DNA from: a virus
Virus record (IMG/VR): IMGVR_UViG_3300042380_000300
Span: 1-32,277 of that record
Direction: 5' to 3' (one strand)
Length of the DNA stretch: 32,277 nt
The notes beneath the pieces were generated by a model. That model was not told the origin of the DNA. It was given only the letters and a program-made list of their open reading frames with translations, and did not search any database. The position numbers and the translations under genes were made by a program. Of the stretch, positions 22,840 to 28,345 are shown piece by piece. How positions within the stretch are numbered: position 1 is the first letter of the stretch; each line of letters begins with the position of its first letter.

Positions 22840-22857
22840 TTTAATAGTACTATTAAA
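22840..22857. promoter_or_regulatory. 18-bp perfect palindrome over the -35 region
   Basis: TTTAATAGTACTATTAAA, a perfect dyad centred between 22848 and 22849, eight bases upstream of the TGA-TATAAT box. It includes the stop codon of the 22853 gene. Candidate operator. Confidence 0.5.
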
Positions 22858-23098
22858 GAATATAGTTACTATAACCAATAACTTGAAGAGGAATTGGAGG
22901 TGGATTTGTTTTAGAGTATCCAAACACACTTACATTTATAAACTGAACTCTAAACGGCAAAACCTCTTGAACCCTAGCCTTTGGCTGGAAGTGATCGATC
23001 TTTATTCTTTTGACATCAAGATCTTGAATCTGTGTATGAGCAAGCCTATGGGTTGTTCTGTAAAATTCTTGTGATAATGGGGTTAGGTTTGTTGGCAT
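22853..23098 (-). CDS. small conserved-looking virion protein
   Basis: 81 residues. The middle and end (LPFRVQFINVSVFGYSKTN, then NPPPIPLQVIGYSNYIL) have the look of a small conserved phage structural protein, with alternating hydrophobic residues. No named family can be assigned. The ATG overlaps the stop of the gene before it (TAATG), indicating coupled translation. It lies between two beta-rich structural proteins, so it is probably part of the same fibre or baseplate assembly. Confidence 0.75.
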   Translation of the reverse strand: MPTNLTPLSQEFYRTTHRLAHTQIQDLDVKRIKIDHFQPKARVQEVLPFRVQFINVSVFGYSKTNPPPIPLQVIGYSNYIL

Positions 23099-23487
23099 TA
23101 CTGAGTTACATCTTCAAGGATAACCATTGACCCTTTGGCTACCGTCCAAACTCTGCCTTCTGATAGAAGTTCTGTGAGTTGGATGTCGAAGATATCTCCT
23201 GTCTCAAGAAGTTCTGATTGAGAGGATGTAAGGTTTACAGTAAAACTTCCTTCTGTGTCCTGAAACTCAATTGGCTCAGGGGATAAAGAAACAACAACCT
23301 CATCAGTTGAAGGACGATAAATATCCATAGCAACTTCCCAATCATCAAGAAGAAGTGGCTCTCTAGCATCATTGGTTACATAAACACGAAATGCTGCAGA
23401 ATCTCCACGAACAACAGTCCAACGAATTTCTGGTGGTGCTGAACCTAGCGCATAAGAGTCTGTGGGTTGATTTCTGAAGGTAGCCAT
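23098..23487 (-). CDS. virion protein, BppU N-domain-like Ig fold
   Basis: 129 residues. The segment IRWTVVRGDSAAFRVYVTND followed by DDWEVAMDIYRPST and a SFTVNLTSSQSELLETGD turn is the pattern of small immunoglobulin-like baseplate or neck proteins (BppU N-terminal type). The 31121-31585 protein has the same opening pattern (YYKGDTFEFRIY). No Shine-Dalgarno site. TGA-TATAAT ends six bases before the ATG, so it is predicted to be leaderless. It is followed with a one-base overlap by the 81-residue protein. Confidence 0.78.
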   Translation of the reverse strand: MATFRNQPTDSYALGSAPPEIRWTVVRGDSAAFRVYVTNDAREPLLLDDWEVAMDIYRPSTDEVVVSLSPEPIEFQDTEGSFTVNLTSSQSELLETGDIFDIQLTELLSEGRVWTVAKGSMVILEDVTQ

Positions 23488-23493
23488 AATGTT

Positions 23494-23502
23494 ATTATAT
23501 CA
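23494..23502 (-). promoter_or_regulatory. extended -10 promoter TGA-TATAAT, leaderless for the 23487 gene
   Basis: TATAAT at 23499-23494, TGA upstream, six-base gap AACATT to the ATG, no ribosome site. Confidence 0.65.
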
Positions 23503-24048
23503 CGACAATCCGTCTTTGAGTGCTCCCCAAGTACCGTTGCCTTTTGTCTGAACAATTAACATTCCTCCAAGTGCAAGGGTTGCTTGAATTGCAACGACTG
23601 CTATATATCTTGCTGGTCCAGTAGATGGACGGCCTGCAACAAGGGCCCCATTATTATCTACATAAATTTTTGTTCCAGCAGGACCTAAATTTGTTGTATT
23701 CATTTGAATAACTCCAGAGACAATAACAAGCCCGTTGGTGTTTGTTGCAATATCATTTTTTACCAAACCAAGAATTGGAACATCTGGATTATGGGAAACA
23801 CTTGATGGATTATATTTTTCAACTAATGATTTTCCAGAAACACTTCCGCTAATAAAAACTGGAGTACCCTGAGAAATTGCTGCGTTTGTGGTATTTCTAA
23901 CATCAATATATGCTGCTCCGTATCCTAATGGGGGAAGAATATTATTTAACGCATCTACCAATACCTTGAAATCTCCGTGTACATTTACGGGATCTGAGGC
24001 AATAGGGTATGAAAGCGAATTAGGATAGTTAGATGCATATTGTGGCAT
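23500..24048 (-). CDS. virion structural protein
   Basis: 182 residues. The segments GTPVFISGSVSGKSLVEKYN, VPILGLVKNDIATNTNGLVI, GTKIYVDNNGALVAGRPSTG and GGMLIVQT are a module found in phage fibre and virion proteins (a compact beta-barrel-like repeat). There is no enzymatic signature. It is probably surface-exposed. It lacks a ribosome site; TGG-TATAAT ends seven bases before the ATG. The promoter region is shared back to back with the plus-strand lysozyme gene. Confidence 0.78.
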   Translation of the reverse strand: MPQYASNYPNSLSYPIASDPVNVHGDFKVLVDALNNILPPLGYGAAYIDVRNTTNAAISQGTPVFISGSVSGKSLVEKYNPSSVSHNPDVPILGLVKNDIATNTNGLVIVSGVIQMNTTNLGPAGTKIYVDNNGALVAGRPSTGPARYIAVVAIQATLALGGMLIVQTKGNGTWGALKDGLS

Positions 24049-24055
24049 AATCTTT

Positions 24056-24064
24056 ATTATACCA
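24056..24064 (-). promoter_or_regulatory. extended -10 promoter TGG-TATAAT, leaderless for the 24048 gene
   Basis: TATAAT at 24061-24056 with TGG upstream, seven bases before the ATG at 24048. Divergent from the plus-strand promoter that begins only 11 bases away. Confidence 0.65.
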
Positions 24065-24074
24065 CCCTCTAAAG

Positions 24075-24103
24075 TTGTTTTTTGAAAAATCTCATGCTAT
24101 ACT
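24075..24103 (+). promoter_or_regulatory. promoter of the lysozyme gene (-35 TTGTTT, 17-bp spacer, TGC-TATACT)
   Basis: -35 TTGTTT at 24075-24080, -10 TATACT at 24098-24103 with TGC before it; spacing is ideal. Start expected near 24110. It is the only plus-strand promoter supported in the window. Confidence 0.7.
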
Positions 24104-24104
24104 T

Positions 24105-24129
24105 GGTAGTAACACCTACCAGGGTGTTA
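24105..24129 (+). promoter_or_regulatory. overlapping inverted repeats at the lysozyme transcript start
   Basis: GGTAG (24105-24109) pairs with CTACC (24116-24120), while TAACACC (24110-24116) pairs with GGTGTTA (24123-24129). The two hairpins share bases and exclude each other. They could be an operator or an RNA switch just before the ribosome site (AAGGAGG, 24139-24145). Confidence 0.45.
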
Positions 24130-24150
24130 TTGTTTTCTAAGGAGGAAACT

Positions 24151-24714
24151 ATGATTAAATTTATCGAAAGAAACAAAGAGATCATTAGCACACTCAGTAT
24201 CGTAGCATTAGTAACTGTTTTGTCGAACGGAGCCAATGCTGATTCAGGTCTTGATACTAAGAACAATCTTAGCCTTGAACAGGCTCAGACATCGGAAACC
24301 ACCTCGAAAGAGGTTTTTTTGGTTTCTAAGGCAAAAAAGTTAGAGAGTTTTGAAAATAAGGTTTCTCTAACTGATTTAGAACTAAAGGAACTGCTTTCGC
24401 TAGTTGGCTTCAAGGGGAAAGACCTTGTTGTGGCTTGGGCAGTTGCCAAGAAGGAATCTAATGGACGACCATTAGCATTTAACGGAAACCACAAGACTGG
24501 AGACTCGTCTTATGGTATGTTCCAAATTAATATGATCGACAACCTTGGTCCTGATCGTAGGACTAAGTTTGATCTTGAGTCTAACGCTGAGTTATTCAAT
24601 CCCGTCAAGAATGCAGAGATTGCATACTACATGACAAATGGTGGAGACGATTGGTCCTCATGGAAGGGCATCACTCCAAGAACCAAATACTGGATGGCTA
24701 AATTTCCTAAGTAA
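24151..24714 (+). CDS. secreted lysozyme-like peptidoglycan hydrolase (transglycosylase fold)
   Basis: 187 residues, the only plus-strand gene. Start ATG at 24151 follows AAGGAGG with a five-base gap; an in-frame ATG at 24082 lies in the promoter and is rejected. Residues 1-30 look like a Sec signal peptide (Lys/Arg start, IISTLSIVALVTVL core, likely cut after ANA). Residues about 70-187 match lysozyme-like transglycosylases: the probable catalytic Glu is E102 in AKKESNGRP, followed by GDSSYGMFQINM. It would cleave glycan strands of the host wall for lysis or entry. No holin is nearby, and a signal peptide means it could reach the wall by host secretion. Own promoter and a shared terminator make it independent of its neighbours. 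Confidence 0.9.
   Translation: MIKFIERNKEIISTLSIVALVTVLSNGANADSGLDTKNNLSLEQAQTSETTSKEVFLVSKAKKLESFENKVSLTDLELKELLSLVGFKGKDLVVAWAVAKKESNGRPLAFNGNHKTGDSSYGMFQINMIDNLGPDRRTKFDLESNAELFNPVKNAEIAYYMTNGGDDWSSWKGITPRTKYWMAKFPK
24295..24326 (+). terminator. terminator-like hairpin inside the lysozyme coding sequence
   Basis: ACCTC-GAAA-GAGGT hairpin with a GNRA-type loop followed by six T. The flanks GAAACC and GGTTTC can also pair around it. It falls at codons about 49-59, between signal peptide and catalytic domain. It could attenuate transcription; the coding sequence is otherwise intact. Confidence 0.4.
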
Positions 24715-24725
24715 TATATAAAAAG

Positions 24726-24757
24726 AATACCCCCTTGGAGAAATCCTTGGGGGTATT
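24726..24757. terminator. bidirectional intrinsic terminator
   Basis: Arms AATACCCCC and GGGGGTATT around a TTGGA-GAAA-TCCTT inner part. T-rich on both sides (TTTTATTAT on the plus strand, TTCTTTTTATAT on the minus strand). It ends the plus-strand lysozyme gene and the converging minus-strand enzyme operon. Confidence 0.85.
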
Positions 24758-24760
24758 TTA

Positions 24761-25552
24761 TTATCTAAAACTAATCTCTGACTTAACGCCATCTGAGAAA
24801 GTGTAAGAAGGAAACCATCCAAGAAGGTCTCTGTTATCTATTTCTGGTAGAACCGTTAGGTCTGGCAAATGCAAAACGGTATAATTAATAATAACACCAT
24901 TAGCCTTGTACTCATTTACCACATCAATCATAGTAAACTGGTTTCCAGTAAAAATATCTGTAAGCAAAAAGTCATTATCTTTAAGGTACTCAATAGATAA
25001 GACATTGGCTTTTGCTATATCTAAAACATGAACATAGTCTCTTGTTGAAGAGATGCTGTTTATTCTTATGTTTGGATCTTTGTTAATTATTGAAAATATG
25101 TTTCCACTTTGATCGTCTTTTGTTTTACTAGATTTTCCAACAATGTTAAAATATCTTAATATAACAAGTTTTTTGCATAAAGACTTTAAGATCTTCTCTT
25201 CTAAAAGTTTTGACTTGGCGTATGGATTATAAGGATTATAGACTGCTGCTGAGGAAGCAAATACAACTGGGATATCAAAAAATCTAGAGGTCATTCCGAT
25301 AATAAATGTTGAAAAAAGATTATTCATATAATATGAAAGTGGATATTTTATAGAATCTTGAATAGACTTTTTAGCAGATAGATGAATTATGTAAGATAGA
25401 GTATTTGGCTTAATGTGCTTAAATATTAGCCTTGTGTCTTTATTAATTTTTCTATCTATTTCAACTACTTTATATCCGTAATCTTCCAACAACTCTTTTG
25501 TTGCAGTTCCTACATACCCACGAGACCCAGTTACTAATACTTTAGAACTCAT
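24761..25552 (-). CDS. NAD-dependent sugar-nucleotide epimerase/dehydratase (short)
   Basis: 263 residues. Rossmann start VLVTGSRGYVG (GxxGYxG at 9-15), an IHLSAKKS segment, the Ser in FASSAAVYNP (about 100) and the Tyr-Lys pair YAKSK (Y111, K115). This is the extended-SDR family of UDP-glucose 4-epimerase and its relatives, acting on nucleotide sugars. It is shorter than typical members (about 310-340) because the C-terminal substrate domain is reduced, so the exact reaction cannot be told. The ATG overlaps the transferase gene by 11 bases. As last gene of the operon it may supply or convert the donor sugar for the GT60-like transferase. Confidence 0.85.
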   Translation of the reverse strand: MSSKVLVTGSRGYVGTATKELLEDYGYKVVEIDRKINKDTRLIFKHIKPNTLSYIIHLSAKKSIQDSIKYPLSYYMNNLFSTFIIGMTSRFFDIPVVFASSAAVYNPYNPYAKSKLLEEKILKSLCKKLVILRYFNIVGKSSKTKDDQSGNIFSIINKDPNIRINSISSTRDYVHVLDIAKANVLSIEYLKDNDFLLTDIFTGNQFTMIDVVNEYKANGVIINYTVLHLPDLTVLPEIDNRDLLGWFPSYTFSDGVKSEISFR

Positions 25553-26456
25553 AATAATTGTCTAAAATTTCTCCGTTAACAAAGTCAAGTCCACAAAACT
25601 TTCCGTATTCAGATAAAGTTCTTTCTGTTCCAAGTCTTCCTTCTCCGACTATTCCTTCTCCACTTAATACAAACCTAATTTCGTCAACAGATATTTTATT
25701 TAGTTCTGCTGTTTGTTCTGGCCAGTCTGGGTATACAGTCCTTCTTGCGTTTTTACCCTCTGTGCCGTAATAAAGATGATACATAAACATCTCGCTTGGA
25801 ACAAAGAAGTCATATCCGCTAGTATATGCTCTTGCTGCCATAAATATTTCTTCACCGTCAGCAAATATTAGTTTGTTTGGCTTTATGAATTCTCCTTCTG
25901 TAAAAATAGACCCTCCAGATACAGAGATGGAAAATATGTTTCCTTCTGGATTTAAAACAGTGCCCTGCATTGGCATTCTGTTGTGTTTAAATCTTTCTTT
26001 ATCTTTCCAATAAAATTGAGTAACGACCTCTTTATGTTGATTTACTTTTTCTGTATCGCCTTCGTACCAGAATGGCTTTGGGTACTGACTAATTAAGGGC
26101 TTTTTAAATCCATTACCTTTGTGAGTATCTATTTCGTTTATTAAGAATGTGTCCCAGTTCTGATCAAACCTGCTATGAGCATCTATTTGAAAGTAGTAGT
26201 CTTCTCCATTATACAAATCATGAGCGATGGCTCGACCAAGCCCCATTCCAAGATTTTCTGGGGCTTTGCTTTCAATTAACTTAACATTAGCAATATTTCT
26301 TACTGGCTCAATCCAAGAATTGTCTTCATAAAAAATTGAATGCACACCAAAAACTAGTTCTGTTTCTCCTGATGACTTATCTATAGCATTTCTTATAGTC
26401 TTCTCAAGTTCATAGTCATGATAAGATGTTATTTGAATAAAGATGCTTTTTTTCAT
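25542..26456 (-). CDS. GT60-like GlcNAc-type glycosyltransferase
   Basis: 304 residues from MKKSIFIQITSYHDYELEKT. That opening, the GMGLGRAIAHDLYNGEDYYF segment and QIDAHSRFDQNWD (D92-x-H94, probable metal/UDP site) are the signature of the PF11397/GT60 family. Its best known member, Dictyostelium Gnt1, adds alpha-GlcNAc to hydroxyproline of Skp1. Later segments (SGGSIFTEGEF, ADGEEIFMAARAYTSGYDFF) fit the family's catalytic end. The ATG at 26456 is chosen because it overlaps the upstream stop (TAATG); an ATG 12 codons earlier is less likely. Its neighbour two genes upstream is a prolyl-hydroxylase-like oxygenase. That pairing is what makes hydroxyproline glycosylation a concrete possibility. 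Confidence 0.87.
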   Translation of the reverse strand: MKKSIFIQITSYHDYELEKTIRNAIDKSSGETELVFGVHSIFYEDNSWIEPVRNIANVKLIESKAPENLGMGLGRAIAHDLYNGEDYYFQIDAHSRFDQNWDTFLINEIDTHKGNGFKKPLISQYPKPFWYEGDTEKVNQHKEVVTQFYWKDKERFKHNRMPMQGTVLNPEGNIFSISVSGGSIFTEGEFIKPNKLIFADGEEIFMAARAYTSGYDFFVPSEMFMYHLYYGTEGKNARRTVYPDWPEQTAELNKISVDEIRFVLSGEGIVGEGRLGTERTLSEYGKFCGLDFVNGEILDNYYEF

Positions 26457-27391
26457 TATTCTTTCCATATAGCATGAATACAAGTTGTACAAAAGTTCTC
26501 ATATGAATGCTTGATCATGTCCTTTCTTTCTTGACTTTCCCAAATTTCCTTTATTGGAGTATCATTTACATTTCCAAATACCGTTTCAAAATCATAGTCA
26601 TTACAGCAAAGAAACACAGCGCCGTTAGCGTTTATGTGAATCCAGGTGTCTGGTCTGCTGCCCATATTGTTACAACCAACAACACTTCCTTTGCCAGTTA
26701 TCTGGTTTTTCATTATTCCACGGGTATCTAGATATCCTGCTCTATCAACCAAAGAAGTATTTGCATATATGCTTATTTCTGGAAAAGATTCTTTCATTTG
26801 TTTTACAGCAGTAGCCGTATCTCCAGTATTATCATTTAAGTCTATTGCAGGAGCATTTTCTAACAACTCCATGTAGCCAAGAGAAGTTTCATTTATTCCG
26901 TTTACCTGCATTGAAACTCTTTGATGTGGAAAGTTATCTATTGCGTATCTAATATTATCCATAACTCTTTGATGCATTTTTTCAGGTTTGCCCGTCATTT
27001 TTGCCCAAGTGGTAGCGTCGGCAGACGGGGTATTAAAATGAATTATATCAACAACATCGCTGTATTCTTTGATAATATCCATTTTGTCTTTTGTTAGTGG
27101 AGAGCCATTGGTAAGAACCATTGTTCTAAGTCCATGCTCTCTAAATAAGTCAAGCATTTCTCTAAAGTGTTTATAAAGAAGAACTTCATTATAGTGTGCT
27201 GTATAAATAAAAGAAAATGATGGATCTACAAAATCTCCAACACCATTTTTTAATTGCTCAATAACAGATCTAATTGTCTCAATAGGCATGGTGCCTCGCC
27301 CAATGACTGGGTTTTCTTCATATGCTACTGGACAAAACCAACATCCAAGATTGCATAGACCATTAGGGTCTAACTGAACTAATTTTATCAT
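26456..27391 (-). CDS. radical SAM enzyme with SPASM-like C-terminus
   Basis: 311 residues. The iron-sulfur motif is C13-NLG-C17-WF-C20 (CNLGCWFC), followed by a (beta/alpha) barrel (TMVLTNGSPL, VDIIHFNTPSADATTW). The C-terminal ~60 residues hold several Cys (VGCNNMGSR, FLCCNDYDF, FCTTCIHAIW), as in SPASM domains that bind extra clusters. SPASM enzymes often modify peptides, and related ones act on sugars or aminoglycosides. The substrate here is unknown. The start overlaps the oxygenase stop as ATGA. Candidate targets in context are the sugar made by this operon or the Cys-rich ends of the fibres. Confidence 0.9.
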   Translation of the reverse strand: MIKLVQLDPNGLCNLGCWFCPVAYEENPVIGRGTMPIETIRSVIEQLKNGVGDFVDPSFSFIYTAHYNEVLLYKHFREMLDLFREHGLRTMVLTNGSPLTKDKMDIIKEYSDVVDIIHFNTPSADATTWAKMTGKPEKMHQRVMDNIRYAIDNFPHQRVSMQVNGINETSLGYMELLENAPAIDLNDNTGDTATAVKQMKESFPEISIYANTSLVDRAGYLDTRGIMKNQITGKGSVVGCNNMGSRPDTWIHINANGAVFLCCNDYDFETVFGNVNDTPIKEIWESQERKDMIKHSYENFCTTCIHAIWKE

Positions 27392-28059
27392 CTAAGCCAA
27401 CTAACCACTGCATATCTTTCTCCTTCAGTAACAGGAGATACTGAATGATTGTAAACATAGGTAGAAGGAAATATAACCATCTGATTTGCTTTAGGCTTAA
27501 AAGAAAGATTAAATCTTGGAAAATTTAATTCTCCTCCAGAATAGTTATCGTTAAGATAATATAGGGTTGATACTCTTCTATGGTAGTCTGGATGATCATC
27601 TATATGATTTGTAAATTTTTGACCTACTCCATACTTTAATATTTGATAAGAGTCATGCCATGAACAACCTATGCCGTAATTATTTTGATAATTAATTTCT
27701 AAAGGAACTAAATTTTCTAAAAAAAGATTAGCCATAGAAGTGTAAAATGCTGCTCCAATATCTGAGTAATCGTCTTTTTCTATTTCTGAATACGGAATGT
27801 TAATAGTTTGTGTGTCTCTTGACTTTGTGTCTACGTTTGACTCTACAGAATCTCCAACTCCAGTTTTTACCTGGGCTGCAAGCCATTCTATTCTCGCTGA
27901 TTGCATTCCTTCTTCAAGATCAACAACAACAGTTTTAAAAGTTTCTTCGGGTATTACATTTTCATAACACATTATTCCAGGAGCAATCTCAGTTCTTTCT
28001 ATTGCTCTATACTTGTTAAAAATTATTCCTTTATCATTTTCCCAAAATATTTTTTCCAT
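27388..28059 (-). CDS. 2OG-Fe(II) oxygenase, prolyl-4-hydroxylase-like (eighth in window)
   Basis: 223 residues. Core: H152-I-D154 (FTNHIDDHPDYH), VSTLYYLNDNYSGGELNF, PKANQMVIFPST, distal H205 (YNHSVSPV) and R215 (GERYAVVSW). All ligands are intact. It resembles the operon-A enzymes in layout (ICYENVI lead-in, then the jelly-roll core) but lies in a separate operon 10 kb upstream, next to the GT60-like transferase and downstream of the Pro-Thr-rich fibre. The ribosome site AGGGAAATGG overlaps the end of the preceding gene. Confidence 0.92.
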   Translation of the reverse strand: MEKIFWENDKGIIFNKYRAIERTEIAPGIMCYENVIPEETFKTVVVDLEEGMQSARIEWLAAQVKTGVGDSVESNVDTKSRDTQTINIPYSEIEKDDYSDIGAAFYTSMANLFLENLVPLEINYQNNYGIGCSWHDSYQILKYGVGQKFTNHIDDHPDYHRRVSTLYYLNDNYSGGELNFPRFNLSFKPKANQMVIFPSTYVYNHSVSPVTEGERYAVVSWLR

Positions 28060-28060
28060 A

Positions 28061-28300
28061 TTACCATTTCCCTAATGGACATACTGCCCCTTGTAGTTTT
28101 GTTTTTGCTACCATAAAACATCCGCATTTTTTACATTGTTTTGTTAATTTAATTAGTTCTGGACATGCTTTACATATAGAGTATCTTTCTTCTGCTACCT
28201 CGGCAGGTGCCCATTCTGTTGAAGGGTTTACAATATCCCAAGGCCTGGTTTCTCCTAAATTTTGTTTATATCTTTGCCAAGGAGTTAGTTCTTCTGACAT
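28061..28300 (-). CDS. small Cys-rich, probably zinc-binding phage protein
   Basis: 79 residues. N-terminal TPWQRYKQNLGETRPWD, then CKACPE, CKKCGCFM, KTKLQGAVCPLGKW. The six Cys (two CxxC-like pairs plus two) suggest a metal site. Similar small proteins occur in T4-like cyanophages and other aquatic phages, with no firm function. It is the first gene of a five-gene operon. Its AAGGAG site and TATAAT box lie just upstream, and the next gene starts one base after its stop. Confidence 0.75.
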   Translation of the reverse strand: MSEELTPWQRYKQNLGETRPWDIVNPSTEWAPAEVAEERYSICKACPELIKLTKQCKKCGCFMVAKTKLQGAVCPLGKW

Positions 28301-28330
28301 TTATGTCTCCTTCTATAGTTGTTTTATTCA

Positions 28331-28336
28331 ATTATA
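28331..28336 (-). promoter_or_regulatory. -10 box TATAAT of the glycosylation-type operon
   Basis: TATAAT preceded by GTG (TG shifted one base from the extended -10 position). The leader is about 25-30 bases and carries AGAAGGAGA before the ATG at 28300. It lies between the fibre stop (28346) and the operon. Read-through from the fibre is also possible, since no terminator is seen between them. Confidence 0.5.
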
Positions 28337-28345
28337 CACTATAGA

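Noticed and set aside
24082-24150. Upstream extension of the lysozyme gene (ATG at 24082)
   Set aside because: It would lie between the -35 and -10 boxes, has no ribosome site and would add a stretch before a good signal peptide.
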